Positions 19,337 to 29,281 of a DNA stretch of 64,000 nt are shown here, piece by piece. The translations under genes were made by a program, and so were the position numbers. The notes beneath the pieces are model-generated. The model worked only from the letters and a program-made list of their open reading frames with translations, had not been told where the DNA came from and searched no databases. The stretch's first letter is position 1. Each line of letters starts with the position of its first letter. The stretch comes from CAVTWY01 sp963738575. Lineage in GTDB: Bacteria; Pseudomonadota; Gammaproteobacteria; Burkholderiales; Burkholderiaceae_C. The DNA lies in assembly GCA_963738575.1 (NCBI GenBank), contig CAVTWY010000004.1:248001-312000 (forward strand). Reading direction: 5' to 3'.

Positions 19337-21043
19337 TCATCGTCCCGAGTTGTAGAAAGCGGGACACGATTCGCTGGTCAGGGCTGGCGAGCCCAGGCGG
19401 CGATGCCAGGCCAGCAGCGCCTGACCTCGTTCGTTCATCGACAATGCGGGCCAACCCGCTGCATCGTCGATGCCGGTTAGGCTTTCTTGAAGGACGGGCC
19501 CGGCCCACCCGCCCGCCGGTGTGTACGCGTTGACGTACAGATCTGGGTTGAAGCGGTTCAGTGGCTGTGTCCACGCGACCAGGGCGTTGCCCAGTGCGTC
19601 GATCCCCGCTTGCAGCGAACTGTTGGTCACGTTGTGGCCGTCGTTCGGTTTGATCGTCGTGACGGTCCAGGGTTGACCCGACGGGCCGACAGCCGCGCGC
19701 AGCGCTTCGTTGCGAACCTTCCAGACGATGACGGACTGGCCTGCACCGTTGAGCGCAACTTTCGGTTGGATGCCGATTCCGCTGCCGCCACGGTCTCGAC
19801 GAGTTGGTCGGACGGCCTGCCACGAGCCCTGCGTGAATCGCTTGGCCTTGACGGCGTAGGTGTCGTGTTGCCGTCGCTCAGGAAGTCGCGCCAAGCCATG
19901 AGCGCTTCGCCATCGGCATTCATGGCAACGTCGTACTGGAAGGCACCGCGGCGCTGTGGCTCGGCCACGATGACTCGCTGGCGCCAGTCCAGGCCGCGCC
20001 GCCGTTTCTCTGGCTGCTCCACAAGCTGCCGGCCACGCTGCGCCACACGGCAACAGCGAGCCCGTCCGACGCCACCACCACTTTGGGTTCAAGGACGAAC
20101 GCCGTTGTCGCCGCTGATGCGCGCCGGGCTACCCCACCATCGCCGGGGGCTGTGCCGGTTGGCGTAGATCGCTGGGGTCTGGGGAAGGGGGCCGTCCGGA
20201 TCGTGCAGCCACACCGCTGTGGCATGGCCGGAGGCGTCGATGCCGATTTGGAGGCTGATGGTGAATCGCCGTCGGCACGAAAGTTTGGATCGCTTGCGCG
20301 GCACCCCAGCCGGTCCCGGGCGCGAACTCGCGCGACCAGATCGATCGGTTCGTGCCCACGTCCGTGCCGTCGAGCTGGTGCCAACCGACGATCGCCCGAC
20401 CGCTGCTGGCATCCATGGCCAGCACAGGGTAGGCGTAAGAGCGGGTGTTCATCACCCCAGCCAGTTCAACCGGGGTACTCCAACCCGTGCCCGGGACGTA
20501 TCGGTTTGCCATCAGGGACATCCATGGACTTGTCTGTTTCCAGTCAAACCAAACCGCGATCGCGTGCCCTTGGTTGTCGATGGCCGAAAGCACCGGCTTG
20601 TCGAAGTCGATCCACGCCCCCGCGTCCGAGGCCGTCTGCACCGCAGACCAACCCGCTGTCGGTGTTGGTGTCGCCGCGAAGGTTGCGCTTACCGAGGTGA
20701 CCGCATTGACGGTCACGGAGCAGGTCGAAGCCGTGCCCGAACACGCGCCGCCCCACCCTTGGAAGGTGCTGCCGGCCGCGGGCACTGCGGTTAGCGTAAG
20801 CACGCCACCAGCATCCGCGCTGGTGGTGCAGGCGGTGCCGCACTGAATGCCGCCGGAGGCGCCATTGACCGAACCGTCTCCGCCAATCGCCACCGTCACC
20901 TCGTAGCGGACGGGGGTCGGTTGACCGCCGCCACCATTGTCTCCACCATCACCACTGCCACTGCTGCCGCAACCGGTGACCGATACCATCGTGGTCAGCA
21001 GCACCCAAGTCAGTCGCCTAAGCGATATCTGTTTCTTCGTCAT
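19337..21043 (-). pseudogene. Repeat-containing surface lipoprotein, multiple frameshifts
   Basis: The intact start (ATG 21043) has a lipoprotein signal with lipobox VSVTGC, a Gly/Ser-rich linker, then an InlB-B-repeat-like domain (VTVAIGGDGSVNGASGGIQC ... STFQGWGGACSGT). After it come about seven copies of a ~55-60-residue unit with core A-x-D-x-x-G-x-A-x-x-x-W, for example LAMDASSGRAIVGWHQ, IGIDASGHATAVWL, VVVASDGLAVAVWR, VAMNADGEALMAWR, VALNGAGQSVIVWK, GIDALGNALVAWTQ and LSMNERGQALLAWH. The units lie in different frames, so four shifts are needed between about 20275 and 19880. Such repeats suggest a beta-propeller-like surface or adhesin-type protein. The gene is divergent from the kinase gene at 21249. 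Confidence 0.6.
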
Positions 21044-21248
21044 CGTCGTTCCTCGTCGTCAGGGTCCATGCCAAAAATGGCGCCAAAAACGCAGCGGATC
21101 TTAGGGATGGCAAACCAAGAAGTCGGCACGCCACAGCACTGGGTGGTAACGGATCGGTATCGCTTGCGTGGCTGCACCGCGGTTGCCTCGCGATGCCTGG
21201 GTCGCCTGGGGCGCTCGGTACCCGTTTGCCTACAGAATCCCGGCTCCT

Positions 21249-23941
21249 ATGAATCGATCAGTCTTTTCTTACCGCTTTGGCACCGCCGAGTTCGACGAAG
21301 CCCGCATGGAGCTTCGTGTCGCCGACCTGCCGGTGGATGCCGAGCACCGCGTGCTGCAGGTGCTTGCTTACTTGCTGCGACATGTCGGCGAGGTGGTGAC
21401 GAAGGAGGAGCTGCTGAGCGAGGTGTGGGCTGGCCGGATCACCGTGGACAAGGTGCTGCCCAACGCGATCACCAAGCTGCGGCGCGCCCTTGGGGAGGCC
21501 AACGCCGCGTTTGTGATCGACCCATGCGCGCGTCGGCTACCGGCTTGAGGGCACCGTAACGCGCACCGCCATGGGGCGCCAGCCAACAAGCCAGCTGGCG
21601 CTGGAACCGGGCCAGTTGGTGGCGGGACGTGAGCATTTTGTGCTGCAGCGGCAGCTCGATCGGACCGCCGGCAGTGAGGTGTGGCTGGCCCAGCACCCGA
21701 AGACGCGCGAGACGCGGGTGTACAAGTTCGCGCTCGACCATGACCGCCTGCGGTCGCTTAAGCGTGAAGCAACGCTGCTGCGTGTGCTGCACGACAGCCT
21801 TGACCAGACCGACTGCTTCGTTGAACTGCTCGACTGGAATTTCTCGACAGCGCCGTATTTTCTTGAATGCAAATACGGCGGCCAGTCTCTTTCACAGTGG
21901 GCGAAGGAGCATCTGGCTGCTCTGGACACTGAAAGCCGCATCGCGCTTTTCCTGAAAATCGCCGACGCCGTTGCCGCCGCGCACTCGGTGGGCGTGCTTC
22001 ACAAAGACCTTAAGCCTTCGAACATTCTTGTGAGCGGCGATGCCGTTGACCAACGGGTGCAGCTGACGGACTTTGGCAGTGGGCTCATGCTTGAGCCGGA
22101 CAACCTGGCGCAGCTCGGCATCACGCGCCTGGGGATGACGATTGACGAACGGGCTTTTGCCGATTCAAGCTCAGGCACGCCCATTTATCTGGCGCCCGAA
22201 TTGTTTGCAGGCCAAGCAGCAACATTGAAGAGCGATGTCTTTGCGCTCGGGATCCTTCTTTATCAGCTGCTTGTCCGGCCGCATCGACCAGCCGATGGTG
22301 TCGGACTGGGAGCAGGAGATCACCGATCCACTCCTGCGTGAAGACTTGAGGTTGGCGAGCGCGGGCGATCCGAACTCAGCGTTTTGGAAGTGTCAACGAG
22401 CTCACCGCCCGACTGCGGAGCCTTAAAACACGTGCGGATGAAGCCAGCCGCGCTGCTGCGGCACGCGCAGAGGTTGACGCTGACAAACAGCGCTTGACGC
22501 TGGCGCGTGCGCGCAAGCCTTACTTGGTGGGCCTTTTCACTGTTTTGGTTGCCGGTGTCTGCATAGCCGCTTGGCTGGCCAGTTCAGCTGTTCAATCACG
22601 CAAGCGCACCGAGCTTGCGGCAGCCGAAGTCAAAGCGTTGAATGACTTTCTCAGTCAGGACTTGATCAGCCGGACCAATCCAGCGGTGATGGCCCAAGGA
22701 TCCAGCGTGCTGCTCAAGGATGCGCTGCTGGATGCTCAAAGTCAGATCGCCATGCGCTTTTCTGATCAGCCAACGATCAGGGCCAGCGTGCACAAGAGCC
22801 TGGCGGAACTGTTCAGCGCCATCGACCTGGCGCCCCAAGCTGAAGCGCAAGCGCGGGCTGCCCTGGCGATTTACCGCGACGCCGGAACCGAAAACAGCGT
22901 GGAAGCGCAATCGGTGCAAAGCACGTTGGCCATTTTGCTTGCGAGCAACTCGGATTTTGCGCAGTCAGACGCGATCATCCATGCGCTTGCGGATTCTTTG
23001 TCCAAGCAGCAACGCGTCCGATCAGCAACGTTATTTGTTGAGCTATGCGCGAGCCGTGAACCTGTTCAACAAGGGCACTTACGCCGACGCCGTTCCGCAC
23101 TATGCGGTCGCGATCGACGCGCTGGCCCGCGCGCAGCCCGGAAACGTCGGCCTGATGAATGCGATTCGCAGGAACCAGATCCACGCCCAGACCATGGCTG
23201 CCCTGTATGCCGAAGCCGCAGAGAATGCGAAGAATTTCTTGCAGGAGCTGGAGGGCAGGCCGGGCGATCAGTCGCTGTGGATGGCGCTGGTGAAACTCGC
23301 GAGCGCCCGCAGCTTCGGGTATCAGAATCGATCTGACGAGGCCTTGCGGATGTTGTCCGAGGCAGAGCCCGTCATTGCTGGCCGCTTTGGAGCCAAGAGT
23401 TTTCAGTTCATGTCGCTGCAAACCGAAACCTTGGCGGTTGCCACGCGCAAAGGGGACTACGCAAGGGCATTCGCTATCGCAGAACGACTGCACGAGGCGG
23501 TGCGCGCGCAATATGGCGAGCAGCATCCACAAACCGCGAAGATGCTGTTCACGTGGGGCTTCGTTGCGCATGAGGCTGAACGCGACGACAAAGCGACCGA
23601 GCTGCTGACGGCGGCCTGTGCTGCCCTCGAGAAAACGCTCGGTATCAAAAGCGCCTTGACCCAAAATTGCTTGGTGACACTGACGGCCTCGAATTTGGCG
23701 AGCGGCAAGATGGCCAAAGCGCAGGACTTGCTCAACCAAATCGATGTTGGCGTGCTGCGGGCGTTCCGCGCCGTCGATGCCGACCCTGAAGTGATCCGCG
23801 GTGGCGCGCAGGGCTTGATCGACCTGTCCAAAGGCGATGCGATCCGGGCGCAAGAAGGTCCTCGCTGCCATAGAGGCACGCGACAAGACGGTTCAGCCTA
23901 AAGACCGCTTTTACAGGCTATTGAAGGCGGCTGTGAACTGA
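21249..23941 (+). pseudogene. Winged-helix / Ser-Thr kinase / TM / TPR fusion protein, multiple frameshifts
   Basis: One gene in five pieces, each separated by a single extra base (CCC at 21521-21523, CTTG at 22270-22273, TTTT at 22382-22385, near 23008-23011, near 23847-23852). Order: OmpR/CadC-type winged helix (VVTKEELLSEVWAGRITVDK), a protein kinase with catalytic loop VLHKDLKPSNILV and LTDFGSG, APE-like LAPELFAG, a transmembrane helix (PYLVGLFTVLVAGVCIAAWL), then a tetratricopeptide-rich region (e.g. YADAVPHYAVAIDALARA, QTAKMLFTWGFVAHEAE) ending RFYRLLKAAVN. Repaired length is about 895 residues. It would couple a DNA-binding head to a membrane-anchored kinase, with the TPR part outside the membrane. 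Confidence 0.65.
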
Positions 23942-24070
23942 CTTTTCGCGAGGCAATGCCTGACCTCGAACAAGCGGTGCATCGATGTCATTGATCCGCT
24001 GCAAGAGCGGGTGAAGTCTCCCGCCAAGCGTGCAGACGCTGGCCACAGGTAGAGTCGCCCATTCACCGCG

Positions 24071-24385
24071 TCAGTGATAGTCTTCCTCGCGCTGGTGGCG
24101 CACCGCCAGCACCACAACTTTTGACGGGCTGACGATCTCGTACAGCGCGACATACCCCGTACTGCCGAAGGGAATGATCAGTTCCCGCTGGGCTGGGTTC
24201 TGGGCGGCTTTTCGGAAGCTGAAGGGCGTGATCGCCAGCCTGTGCTGCGCTGTCGCACTGATTGCGTCGATCGCGGCTTGGGCGCGATCAAGGTCTTCGG
24301 TCGTCTCCGCCTTGTCGAGCAAAAAGTCAAAGAGGCGCTCCAGATCAGCCTCGGCTTCAGGCGACAACTCAACGACAAAGCTCAT
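24071..24385 (-). CDS. RelE/ParE-family toxin
   Basis: 104-residue toxin of the RelE/ParE fold: starts MSFVVELSPEAEADLERLFD and ends with VALYEIVSPSKVVVLAVRHQ, the usual beta-hairpin and His-containing C-terminus. Its ATG overlaps the stop of the upstream antitoxin (ATGA), so the pair is translationally coupled with antitoxin first. The target (ribosome for RelE, gyrase for ParE) cannot be told from sequence alone. A ParE-like N-terminus is favoured. Confidence 0.85.
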   Translation of the reverse strand: MSFVVELSPEAEADLERLFDFLLDKAETTEDLDRAQAAIDAISATAQHRLAITPFSFRKAAQNPAQRELIIPFGSTGYVALYEIVSPSKVVVLAVRHQREEDYH

Positions 24386-24654
24386 CGGCCAAGCTTCTTG
24401 CGCTTGGCGTCAAGTTTCGACTGCAATCGTTTCAGGACCGTCTTGACGGGCACCGAAACGCCGGTCTGGTGGTATGCCTTGGACGCAGCCTGCGCACGCT
24501 CGTGGAATGCGGTTTGCACGCGCCTGAAAGCGATGGCGTTTCGAACAGTCGCTTCGACAAAGTCGGTCAGCGTCTCGCCCTGCCGGAGGACTGATTCGAG
24601 TTCAGCACGCAACTCTGGCTCGACGCGGATTTGGGGTATGACGGCGGACTTCAT
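24382..24654 (-). CDS. Ribbon-helix-helix-type antitoxin (YlcI/YnfO-like)
   Basis: 90 residues from the ATG at 24654; the frame opens at 24705 but that adds an unconserved stretch. The N-terminus has a short beta strand and helices typical of RHH proteins: VIPQIRVEPELRAELESVLR, then GETLTDFVEATVRNAI. The C-terminus is strongly basic (KRLQSKLDAKRKKLGR) and would wrap the toxin. It precedes and overlaps the toxin gene. Expected role: neutralise the toxin and repress the operon. Confidence 0.8.
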   Translation of the reverse strand: MKSAVIPQIRVEPELRAELESVLRQGETLTDFVEATVRNAIAFRRVQTAFHERAQAASKAYHQTGVSVPVKTVLKRLQSKLDAKRKKLGR

Positions 24655-24768
24655 GGGCGAAGTGTATCGCGTTTGCGTTACGAACGTTGCGTGTGGGGCG
24701 TGCAAAGGAGGATGCTTTGATCACTCATGCGACGAACACGCGGTGCAGAAGGCTGACCCGACAATGTA

Positions 24769-24812
24769 TTGACAACAGCTACACGACATCGTAGCATTCG
24801 TATAGCTGTTGT
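24769..24812 (+). promoter_or_regulatory. tacAT promoter with overlapping inverted repeats
   Basis: A consensus -35 TTGACA (24769-24774) is spaced 17 bp from a -10-like TAGCAT (24792-24797). It is overlapped by an inverted repeat with 10-base arms, ACAACAGCTA (24772-24781) and TAGCTGTTGT (24803-24812), and an inner pair GCTAC/GTAGC (24778-24782 and 24791-24795). This arrangement suits autorepression by the TacA-TacT complex. The genes start 22 bases downstream. Confidence 0.6.
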
Positions 24813-24833
24813 GTAGCCATTGGGATCTAAATC

Positions 24834-25112
24834 ATGCGTGACGCCGCCATCAATCTTCGTGCTCGACCTGAGCAGAAGGAGATCATCGACCAAGCCGCTC
24901 AGCTTCTGGGCAAGAACCGCTCGGACTTCATGCTCGAGGCTGCGTGCGACAAGGCGCAGTCGGTCCTGCTTGACCAGGTCTTCTTTCGCTTGGACGCTGC
25001 GAAGTTCCGTCAGTTCGTCAAGCTTCTTGACGCGCCACCTGGCCCCAACCCTGGGCTCGAACGGCTCATGTCGGTCCGGCCCCCTTGGTCGCGCAAGTCG
25101 GTGAAGGGCTGA
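24834..25112 (+). CDS. tacA: DUF1778 antitoxin (TacA-like)
   Basis: 92-residue ribbon-helix-helix antitoxin: MRDAAINLRARPEQKEIIDQ, then AAQLLGKNRSDFMLEAACDK, the DUF1778 signature, followed by a C-terminal toxin-neutralising segment containing VFFRLDAAKFRQFVKLLDAP. It is expected to block the acetyltransferase toxin encoded directly downstream and to repress the shared promoter. The gene ends three bases before the toxin start. Confidence 0.88.
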   Translation: MRDAAINLRARPEQKEIIDQAAQLLGKNRSDFMLEAACDKAQSVLLDQVFFRLDAAKFRQFVKLLDAPPGPNPGLERLMSVRPPWSRKSVKG

Positions 25113-25114
25113 GC

Positions 25115-25600
25115 TTGCTTCTCGGACCTCCGCAGCCGTTGACGGCCGCGCATCACTTGGATGGGTTCGAATGCGGCGAGCCATCGCTGGACGAGTGGCT
25201 GAAGCGTCGGGCGTTGGCCAACCAGTCGAGCGGCGCGAGTCGGACCTTTGTGGTTCTCGACGATGGCGGGCGGGTGCGGGGTTACTACGCCTTGGCTGTT
25301 GGCGCGGTGTCGCACGAGTCGGCCACCAGCAAGGTGCGGCGCAACATGCCTGACCCGGTGCCAGTCATGGTGCTTGGGCGGCTGGCGGTCGATCGCGGCG
25401 CCCAGGGGCAGCAGCTCGGCGGTGCGCTGCTTCAAGATGCCGTCAAGCGCGCAGTGTCCGTCTCGAGCAATGCTGGGGTGCGGGCGTTGCTGGTTCATGC
25501 GCTGCACGAGCGTGCCAAGCAGTTCTACGAGCACTACGGGTTTCAGTCTTCGCCGACTCACCCCTTGACCCTGATGCTTCGGGTGCCCGCAAGCCCATGA
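25115..25600 (+). CDS. tacT: GNAT acetyltransferase toxin (TacT-like)
   Basis: Acetyltransferase toxin of the TacT family, known to acetylate aminoacyl-tRNA and stop translation. The start chosen is TTG 25115, with AGGG upstream, giving LLLGPPQPLTAAHHLDGFEC; an earlier TTG at 25085 is possible. Seen: FECGEPSLDEWLKRRALANQ, SRTFVVLDDGGRVRGYYALA, VMVLGRLAVDRGAQGQQLGG (acetyl-CoA-binding signature) and YEHYGFQSSPTHPLTLML. All family blocks are intact, so the toxin is probably active. Confidence 0.9.
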   Translation: MLLGPPQPLTAAHHLDGFECGEPSLDEWLKRRALANQSSGASRTFVVLDDGGRVRGYYALAVGAVSHESATSKVRRNMPDPVPVMVLGRLAVDRGAQGQQLGGALLQDAVKRAVSVSSNAGVRALLVHALHERAKQFYEHYGFQSSPTHPLTLMLRVPASP

Positions 25601-25677
25601 GGAGGGTGACGTACGGGCCCGCCGCCGTTCCCTCTCGAAAGTCGGGAACCGATTGACTGTCAGCCGTTGGTGTGCAC

Positions 25678-26817
25678 CTAGGAGCGCAGTAGCTGCGGCA
25701 CCTTCACCCTTGGCCCGCCGTGCGGAAACAACACGGGCGAAAGCCGGGCCGGTTCCAGCGCAAAACCCTCCGCACACGCAGCGGTGATCAGGGCGTCCAG
25801 CGCCAGGGTTGGCTTCAGGTCGCGACCGTCCTGCAAGTTGGCGCTGGACAGTCCGGGCCAGTCGGCCACGGTGCGCCCGCCGTCCACCGCACCCCCGACC
25901 AACATCGCCACCGCACCCGTGCCGTGGTCGGTGCCGCCCGTGCCGTTGGCGGCCACCGTCCGTCCAAACTCGGTGGCCACCAGAATCACTGTCTGGTCCC
26001 AGACCGGACCCAAGCCTTCTTGTAGTCCGGCCAGCATGTTGTCCAAGTTCCGGAGCTGAGCGGCGAGCCGCGCAGTTTGGCCGCTGTGCGTGTCCCATCC
26101 ACTGGTTTCGATCATCGCGATGCGAGGCCCATCGGGGCGCCCCAAGAAGCCTGCCGCCATGCGACCCAGCGCGCCCGCATCCTGGCGACCGGGGCCGCTG
26201 CCCATGCCGCCCGCCATGCCGCGCGCCTCGAGGGCGGAAGACCACAGCGCGTGCAGCTGGACATCCTTGGCATACAGCTGCTCCACGCGTGTCATCAGGT
26301 CGTCGTTGGCCTGCGGGAGCGCGGAGGGTGCGTACGAGGTAACGGGTACTGCGCCCCGGAACGCCAGCGGGACGGCGGGCGAAAACGCGATGGCCTCTTT
26401 GCCTTCGCGCGGCAACACGCCCAGCAGCCGGTTCATCCAGCCGTCCTTCACCTGGTAAGGCGCGCTGCCGCCGGATTCCAAAACGTTCTGTCCGTCAAAG
26501 TGGGACCGGTCGCGGTACGGCGACGCGACAGCGTGAAAAAGGGTTGCCTGTTTGGCGGCGTACAGCGTGCGCAGATGGACCAGGGAAGGGTGCAGTGCGA
26601 AGCTGCCGTCCAACTTCAAGGCGCTGGCAGGGTCGATGGCCAGGGCGCCTCGCGCGCTTGCGTAAGCGGGGTCAGCGTAGGGAATCAGCGTGTTCAGGCC
26701 GTCGGCCGCGCCGCGCTGGATGACAAAGATAAAGCGTCGTTCGGTGGCTGCCTTCGCAAACAGGATGCGCGGGGCGGCCAGCAGCGCGGCGGTGCCCAGA
26801 AAGTGGCGTCGGTCCAT
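25678..26817 (-). CDS. DUF1501 family secreted protein
   Basis: 379 residues with a Tat-like export signal (MDRRHFLGTAALLAAP). The DUF1501 family is related to sulfatase/alkaline-phosphatase folds. Motifs seen: IQRGAADGLNTLIPYADPAY, ETSGWDTHSGQTARLAAQLR and VATEFGRTVAANGTGGTDHG. It lies 4 bases after the DUF1800 gene on the same strand. This pair is almost always found together in proteobacteria, probably acting in the periplasm or exported, but the substrate is unknown. Confidence 0.88.
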   Translation of the reverse strand: MDRRHFLGTAALLAAPRILFAKAATERRFIFVIQRGAADGLNTLIPYADPAYASARGALAIDPASALKLDGSFALHPSLVHLRTLYAAKQATLFHAVASPYRDRSHFDGQNVLESGGSAPYQVKDGWMNRLLGVLPREGKEAIAFSPAVPLAFRGAVPVTSYAPSALPQANDDLMTRVEQLYAKDVQLHALWSSALEARGMAGGMGSGPGRQDAGALGRMAAGFLGRPDGPRIAMIETSGWDTHSGQTARLAAQLRNLDNMLAGLQEGLGPVWDQTVILVATEFGRTVAANGTGGTDHGTGAVAMLVGGAVDGGRTVADWPGLSSANLQDGRDLKPTLALDALITAACAEGFALEPARLSPVLFPHGGPRVKVPQLLRS

Positions 26818-26821
26818 CGTC

Positions 26822-28189
26822 TTACCTCCTCAGGAATTCGGGAGCCACCAACAGCAGTGCAAGGGCGGTGCTGCCACTGTCGGCGCGGGCGATCGCGCCC
26901 GCCGTGGCCTGGCTGAGGGCGCCGCCGGGCAAGACCATTGGCGCCAGCGCCCTGGCATCGCGCGTGTTGCCGGTTTGCTGGGCAAAACGCTGCGCGGCCT
27001 CCACGCGGCGGATCAGCGCGTCGGGTGCCGCCCAGGTTGCCGCCAAGTCACCATAGCCCGCAGGCGACCCCGGCCGCCACACGGGCTGAGCGAGCTGGTT
27101 CCACAAATTGGTGGCCTGCATGGGTGGCAGGTCTTGCCGCCCCAGGGCGCGCAGGCTGGACACACCCCAGTCCCAGGGCGACTTGAATTTGGACTGCGTT
27201 GGGTCCCAGGCTTGCGGCGCCGCCACCAGGTCCCGGTAAAGGCTGGTCAGGTCACCACTGCTGCGCAAGAAGTTGTCTGCCAACCGCTGCACCAGCGCTG
27301 GCGGGGGATCGTCGGCGACGAAGTGGCGCGCGAGCTTGGTGGCGATGTGCCTGGCGGTTGCGGGCGCGTTGGCCACGTCGTGGAGGATGGCGCGGGCCTG
27401 TTGCTCGCCGTTGTCGGCGTAACTGCGGCCGAGCACCGTTCGAGTGCCTGGTTCGTGCAGCGCGCCCACGAAACGGAAAGTCGACCCGGAGCCGTCTTGG
27501 GGCGCATCGCCGGGCAGCGTCCAGCCGGTTAGCGCGCGGGCAAACTCCGTCACGTCGTCCTGCGTGTAGCCGCTGCGCACGCCCAGCGTGTGAAGCTCCA
27601 GAATTTCTCGTGCCAGGTTCTCGTTAAGGCCGCGGGCCCGTGGCTGTCGTTGCTGTGCCCGCTGCCCGGCGGCACTGCCCGGGCCGATGGACTGGGCCTG
27701 ATCAAGGTAGAGCAGCATCGCCGGGTGGCGCACCGCCGCCAGCAGCAGATCTTCAAAGCGCCCCAGCACGTTCGGGCGGATGGCGTCTGCCTCGAACCCG
27801 CCCGCCATCCCCACCATCAGCAGCTTGTCCACCGACACCGCAAAATGGTTGGACCAAAAGTGCACCAGCCGCTCGACAAACGGCGTGTCCGTCTGCAATG
27901 CGCTGCCTGTCCGCGCACCCACCGCAAGCCCGTACTCTGCCCGACCTTGGCGGAGATAGGCCTCCCGGATGCCGCTGCGTTGCCCGTCTGGGGCTTGGCG
28001 TACTGCGCGCTGCTGCGCCAGCCAAGCTTCGACAAGTGCAGGTGTCCGCGTGGGTGCCTTCCAGGCCGCCGGCAGCGTTTCGTAACGATCAAGCTGCGAC
28101 AACAACCATCGCTGCGGGTCAGCGGGCGGCGGCTCGTCGGGACGGGCGCCGAGGCCAAAGCGGTTCAGGGCGATTGCGGCGCTTGTCAT
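26822..28189 (-). CDS. DUF1800 family protein
   Basis: 455 residues; typical opening AIALNRFGLGARPDEPPPAD, central HFWSNHFAVSVDKLLMVGMA, and NENLAREILELHTLGVRSGY, then YTQDDVTEFARALTGW, all DUF1800 hallmarks. No clear signal peptide is seen. It is the upstream member of the DUF1800-DUF1501 pair. Function unknown in this organism; such pairs are linked to exported or surface proteins. Confidence 0.88.
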   Translation of the reverse strand: MTSAAIALNRFGLGARPDEPPPADPQRWLLSQLDRYETLPAAWKAPTRTPALVEAWLAQQRAVRQAPDGQRSGIREAYLRQGRAEYGLAVGARTGSALQTDTPFVERLVHFWSNHFAVSVDKLLMVGMAGGFEADAIRPNVLGRFEDLLLAAVRHPAMLLYLDQAQSIGPGSAAGQRAQQRQPRARGLNENLAREILELHTLGVRSGYTQDDVTEFARALTGWTLPGDAPQDGSGSTFRFVGALHEPGTRTVLGRSYADNGEQQARAILHDVANAPATARHIATKLARHFVADDPPPALVQRLADNFLRSSGDLTSLYRDLVAAPQAWDPTQSKFKSPWDWGVSSLRALGRQDLPPMQATNLWNQLAQPVWRPGSPAGYGDLAATWAAPDALIRRVEAAQRFAQQTGNTRDARALAPMVLPGGALSQATAGAIARADSGSTALALLLVAPEFLRR

Positions 28190-28321
28190 GGCCTGATTCT
28201 CGCGTGCTCAAGTGCACGCAGCGTGAAGGGTTTGTGTCTGGGGCGTAAAGGCTAGGTGCGCAGGGGCATGCTCTGGCGTTGGGCACTGTTGGCGCAGCGC
28301 GCGCCAACAGCGTCACGCAAT

Positions 28322-29197
28322 CTAGACTGAGCCTGGCACCTGCTGCAACCAGGTGGTAAACAACGCCGCGCGTTGGGAGTCGCGCCGCGCGCGCATGGCG
28401 TAGGCGTACGAGCCGGTGCGAACTCGCGTGGGGTTGAGTGCAATCAGCATGCGGCGTTCCAAAAGGCTTTCGATGAACAAAACGGGCACCACCATCACGC
28501 CCAAAGCTTGGGTCAGCGCCTGGATCGCCAGCACCGTGTTGTCAAACTCAAGCGTCGGTCGGTAGTTGGCTTCGGGCAGACCGTGATGAGCACACCACTG
28601 CGGCCAAAGGTCGGGCCGTGAGCGAGCGGCAATGCGCGGAGCGCGTTCGATGTTGCGCAGCGTTGTGCTTGGTTTGCCCTTCAAGAAAGCAGGCGCGCCC
28701 ACAAGCAGCGAGTACTCTTCGAGAAACGTTTGCGATGGCAATCCACCCAGCTCTGCAGGATCGCGGCGAATGAAAACGTCAGCAGGCCGGGCCAGTTCGA
28801 TGGCGCCGTTGGACGTGACCAGTTGAACCAGCAAGTTAGGGTGCGCGTCGGCAAATTGGCTGAGCCTCGGGATGAGCCAATGCATGGCCAGTGTGACCCC
28901 CGTGTCAACCCGAATCACGGCCTTGCGCCTGCCGTTGCGAAGCAGGTCGACCTCGGTTTGTACCGAGGCCATCTTGGTTGCTACGCGATCGAACAGCACC
29001 TGCCCCTTTCGCGTGATGTGGATGGCATGCGGGCCACGCTCGAATAGGGCCAGGCCCAGGTAATCCTCCAAGGTTTTGACTTGCCGACTGACGGCGCCCG
29101 GCGTCACGCATAAGGCCTGTGCGGCGAGTTTGAAGCTGCTGCAGCGTGCCGCCTCGCAGAAGACGTGGATCGCGTTCAAGGGCGGGCGGCTAGCCAT
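28322..29197 (-). CDS. LysR-family transcriptional regulator (GcvA-like)
   Basis: Typical LTTR of about 291 residues. The N-terminal winged helix reads PPLNAIHVFCEAARCSSFKL, then AAQALCVTPGAVSRQVKTLE, DYLGLALFERGPHAIHITRK. The rest is a periplasmic-binding-like effector domain. ATG 29197 was preferred to the GTG at 29200. It is divergently transcribed from the MFS transporter gene (84-bp spacer), which is the likely target. The inducer is unknown. Confidence 0.9.
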   Translation of the reverse strand: MASRPPLNAIHVFCEAARCSSFKLAAQALCVTPGAVSRQVKTLEDYLGLALFERGPHAIHITRKGQVLFDRVATKMASVQTEVDLLRNGRRKAVIRVDTGVTLAMHWLIPRLSQFADAHPNLLVQLVTSNGAIELARPADVFIRRDPAELGGLPSQTFLEEYSLLVGAPAFLKGKPSTTLRNIERAPRIAARSRPDLWPQWCAHHGLPEANYRPTLEFDNTVLAIQALTQALGVMVVPVLFIESLLERRMLIALNPTRVRTGSYAYAMRARRDSQRAALFTTWLQQVPGSV

Positions 29198-29281
29198 CAC
29201 AAGAAGAATGAGTTTTTCTCAACCGATGATGCCAGAAAACTCGCTTGCGCCAACCAGCATGCCGCTCGACACTGCAAGCCC

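Noticed and set aside
19337..20700. Possible CRISPR or direct DNA repeats
   Set aside because: The periodicity is at protein level (degenerate ~55-60-residue units); no exact spaced DNA repeats were seen.
25164..25172. GGTTCGAAT resembling a tRNA T-loop
   Set aside because: It lies inside tacT coding sequence (DGFEC) and no cloverleaf can be built around it.
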